NCBI GenBank assembly: GCA_003646995.1
Contig: QMLZ01000201.1
Span: forward strand, 1 to 5,743
Source: Deltaproteobacteria bacterium
Lineage (GTDB): Bacteria > Desulfobacterota > DSM-4660 > Desulfatiglandales > Desulfatiglandaceae
DNA: 5,743 nucleotides
Reading direction: 5' to 3'
In this document: one piece after another, positions 5,743 to 5,743 of the stretch
Layout of the letters: each line of letters opens with the position of its first letter
Position numbering within the stretch: position 1 is the first letter of the stretch
Made by a program: the position numbers and the translations under genes
The notes under the pieces: model-generated
What the model was told of the DNA's origin: nothing
Seen by the model: only the letters and a program-made list of their open reading frames with translations
Databases searched by the model: none

Positions 5743-5743
5743 A

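Noticed and set aside
5642..5743. T-box riboswitch in front of thrS
   Set aside because: The conserved T-box sequence and an antiterminator bulge were not seen in the bases available; the leader may extend beyond the window, so this is only rejected for the visible part.

Overview
The window holds one translation operon, transcribed entirely leftward on the minus strand. In transcription order (right to left) it carries thrS (threonyl-tRNA synthetase), infC (initiation factor IF3), rpmI (ribosomal protein bL35), rplT (bL20), pheS (Phe-tRNA synthetase alpha chain) and the first half of pheT (beta chain), which runs off the left edge. No mobile element, CRISPR array, tRNA or rRNA is visible. 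No new kind of system is supported. The unusual content is regulatory: start codons and RNA structures between the genes.

The order thrS-infC-rpmI-rplT-pheS-pheT is conserved in many bacteria. Base composition is close to half GC. A four-cysteine insert in PheS and the [11 protein letters not shown] form of motif 2 in ThrS resemble what I recall from delta/epsilon-proteobacteria and relatives (Desulfobacterota or Campylobacterota type). I would guess a delta-proteobacterium-like organism, with only moderate confidence.

Region by region, from the right: 5642-5743 is a leader with three consecutive inverted repeats. One is a perfect 10-bp stem followed by a T-rich tract that looks like an intrinsic terminator and ends at the beginning of thrS. 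thrS (3719-5641) has no ATG start; GTG or TTG must be used. Its last codons, AGG AGG TAA, form the Shine-Dalgarno (SD) sequence of infC, whose only sensible start is ATA at 3715. The 153-bp infC-rpmI spacer (3044-3196) contains three hairpins, one followed by seven T. This is where bL20 autoregulation acts in other bacteria. rpmI and rplT have clear SD sequences that fix their starts at 3043 and 2756, and the spacer between them has a small GC hairpin. A 112-bp spacer without a visible phenylalanine leader peptide leads into pheS. A rather long 102-bp spacer with a hairpin and no good SD separates pheS from pheT.

The genes work together in protein synthesis: two tRNA synthetases supply Thr-tRNA and Phe-tRNA, IF3 checks start-codon choice on the 30S subunit, and bL35 and bL20 are 50S proteins. 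IF3 disfavours non-canonical starts, so an ATA start on infC would let IF3 limit its own synthesis, as the AUU start does in E. coli.
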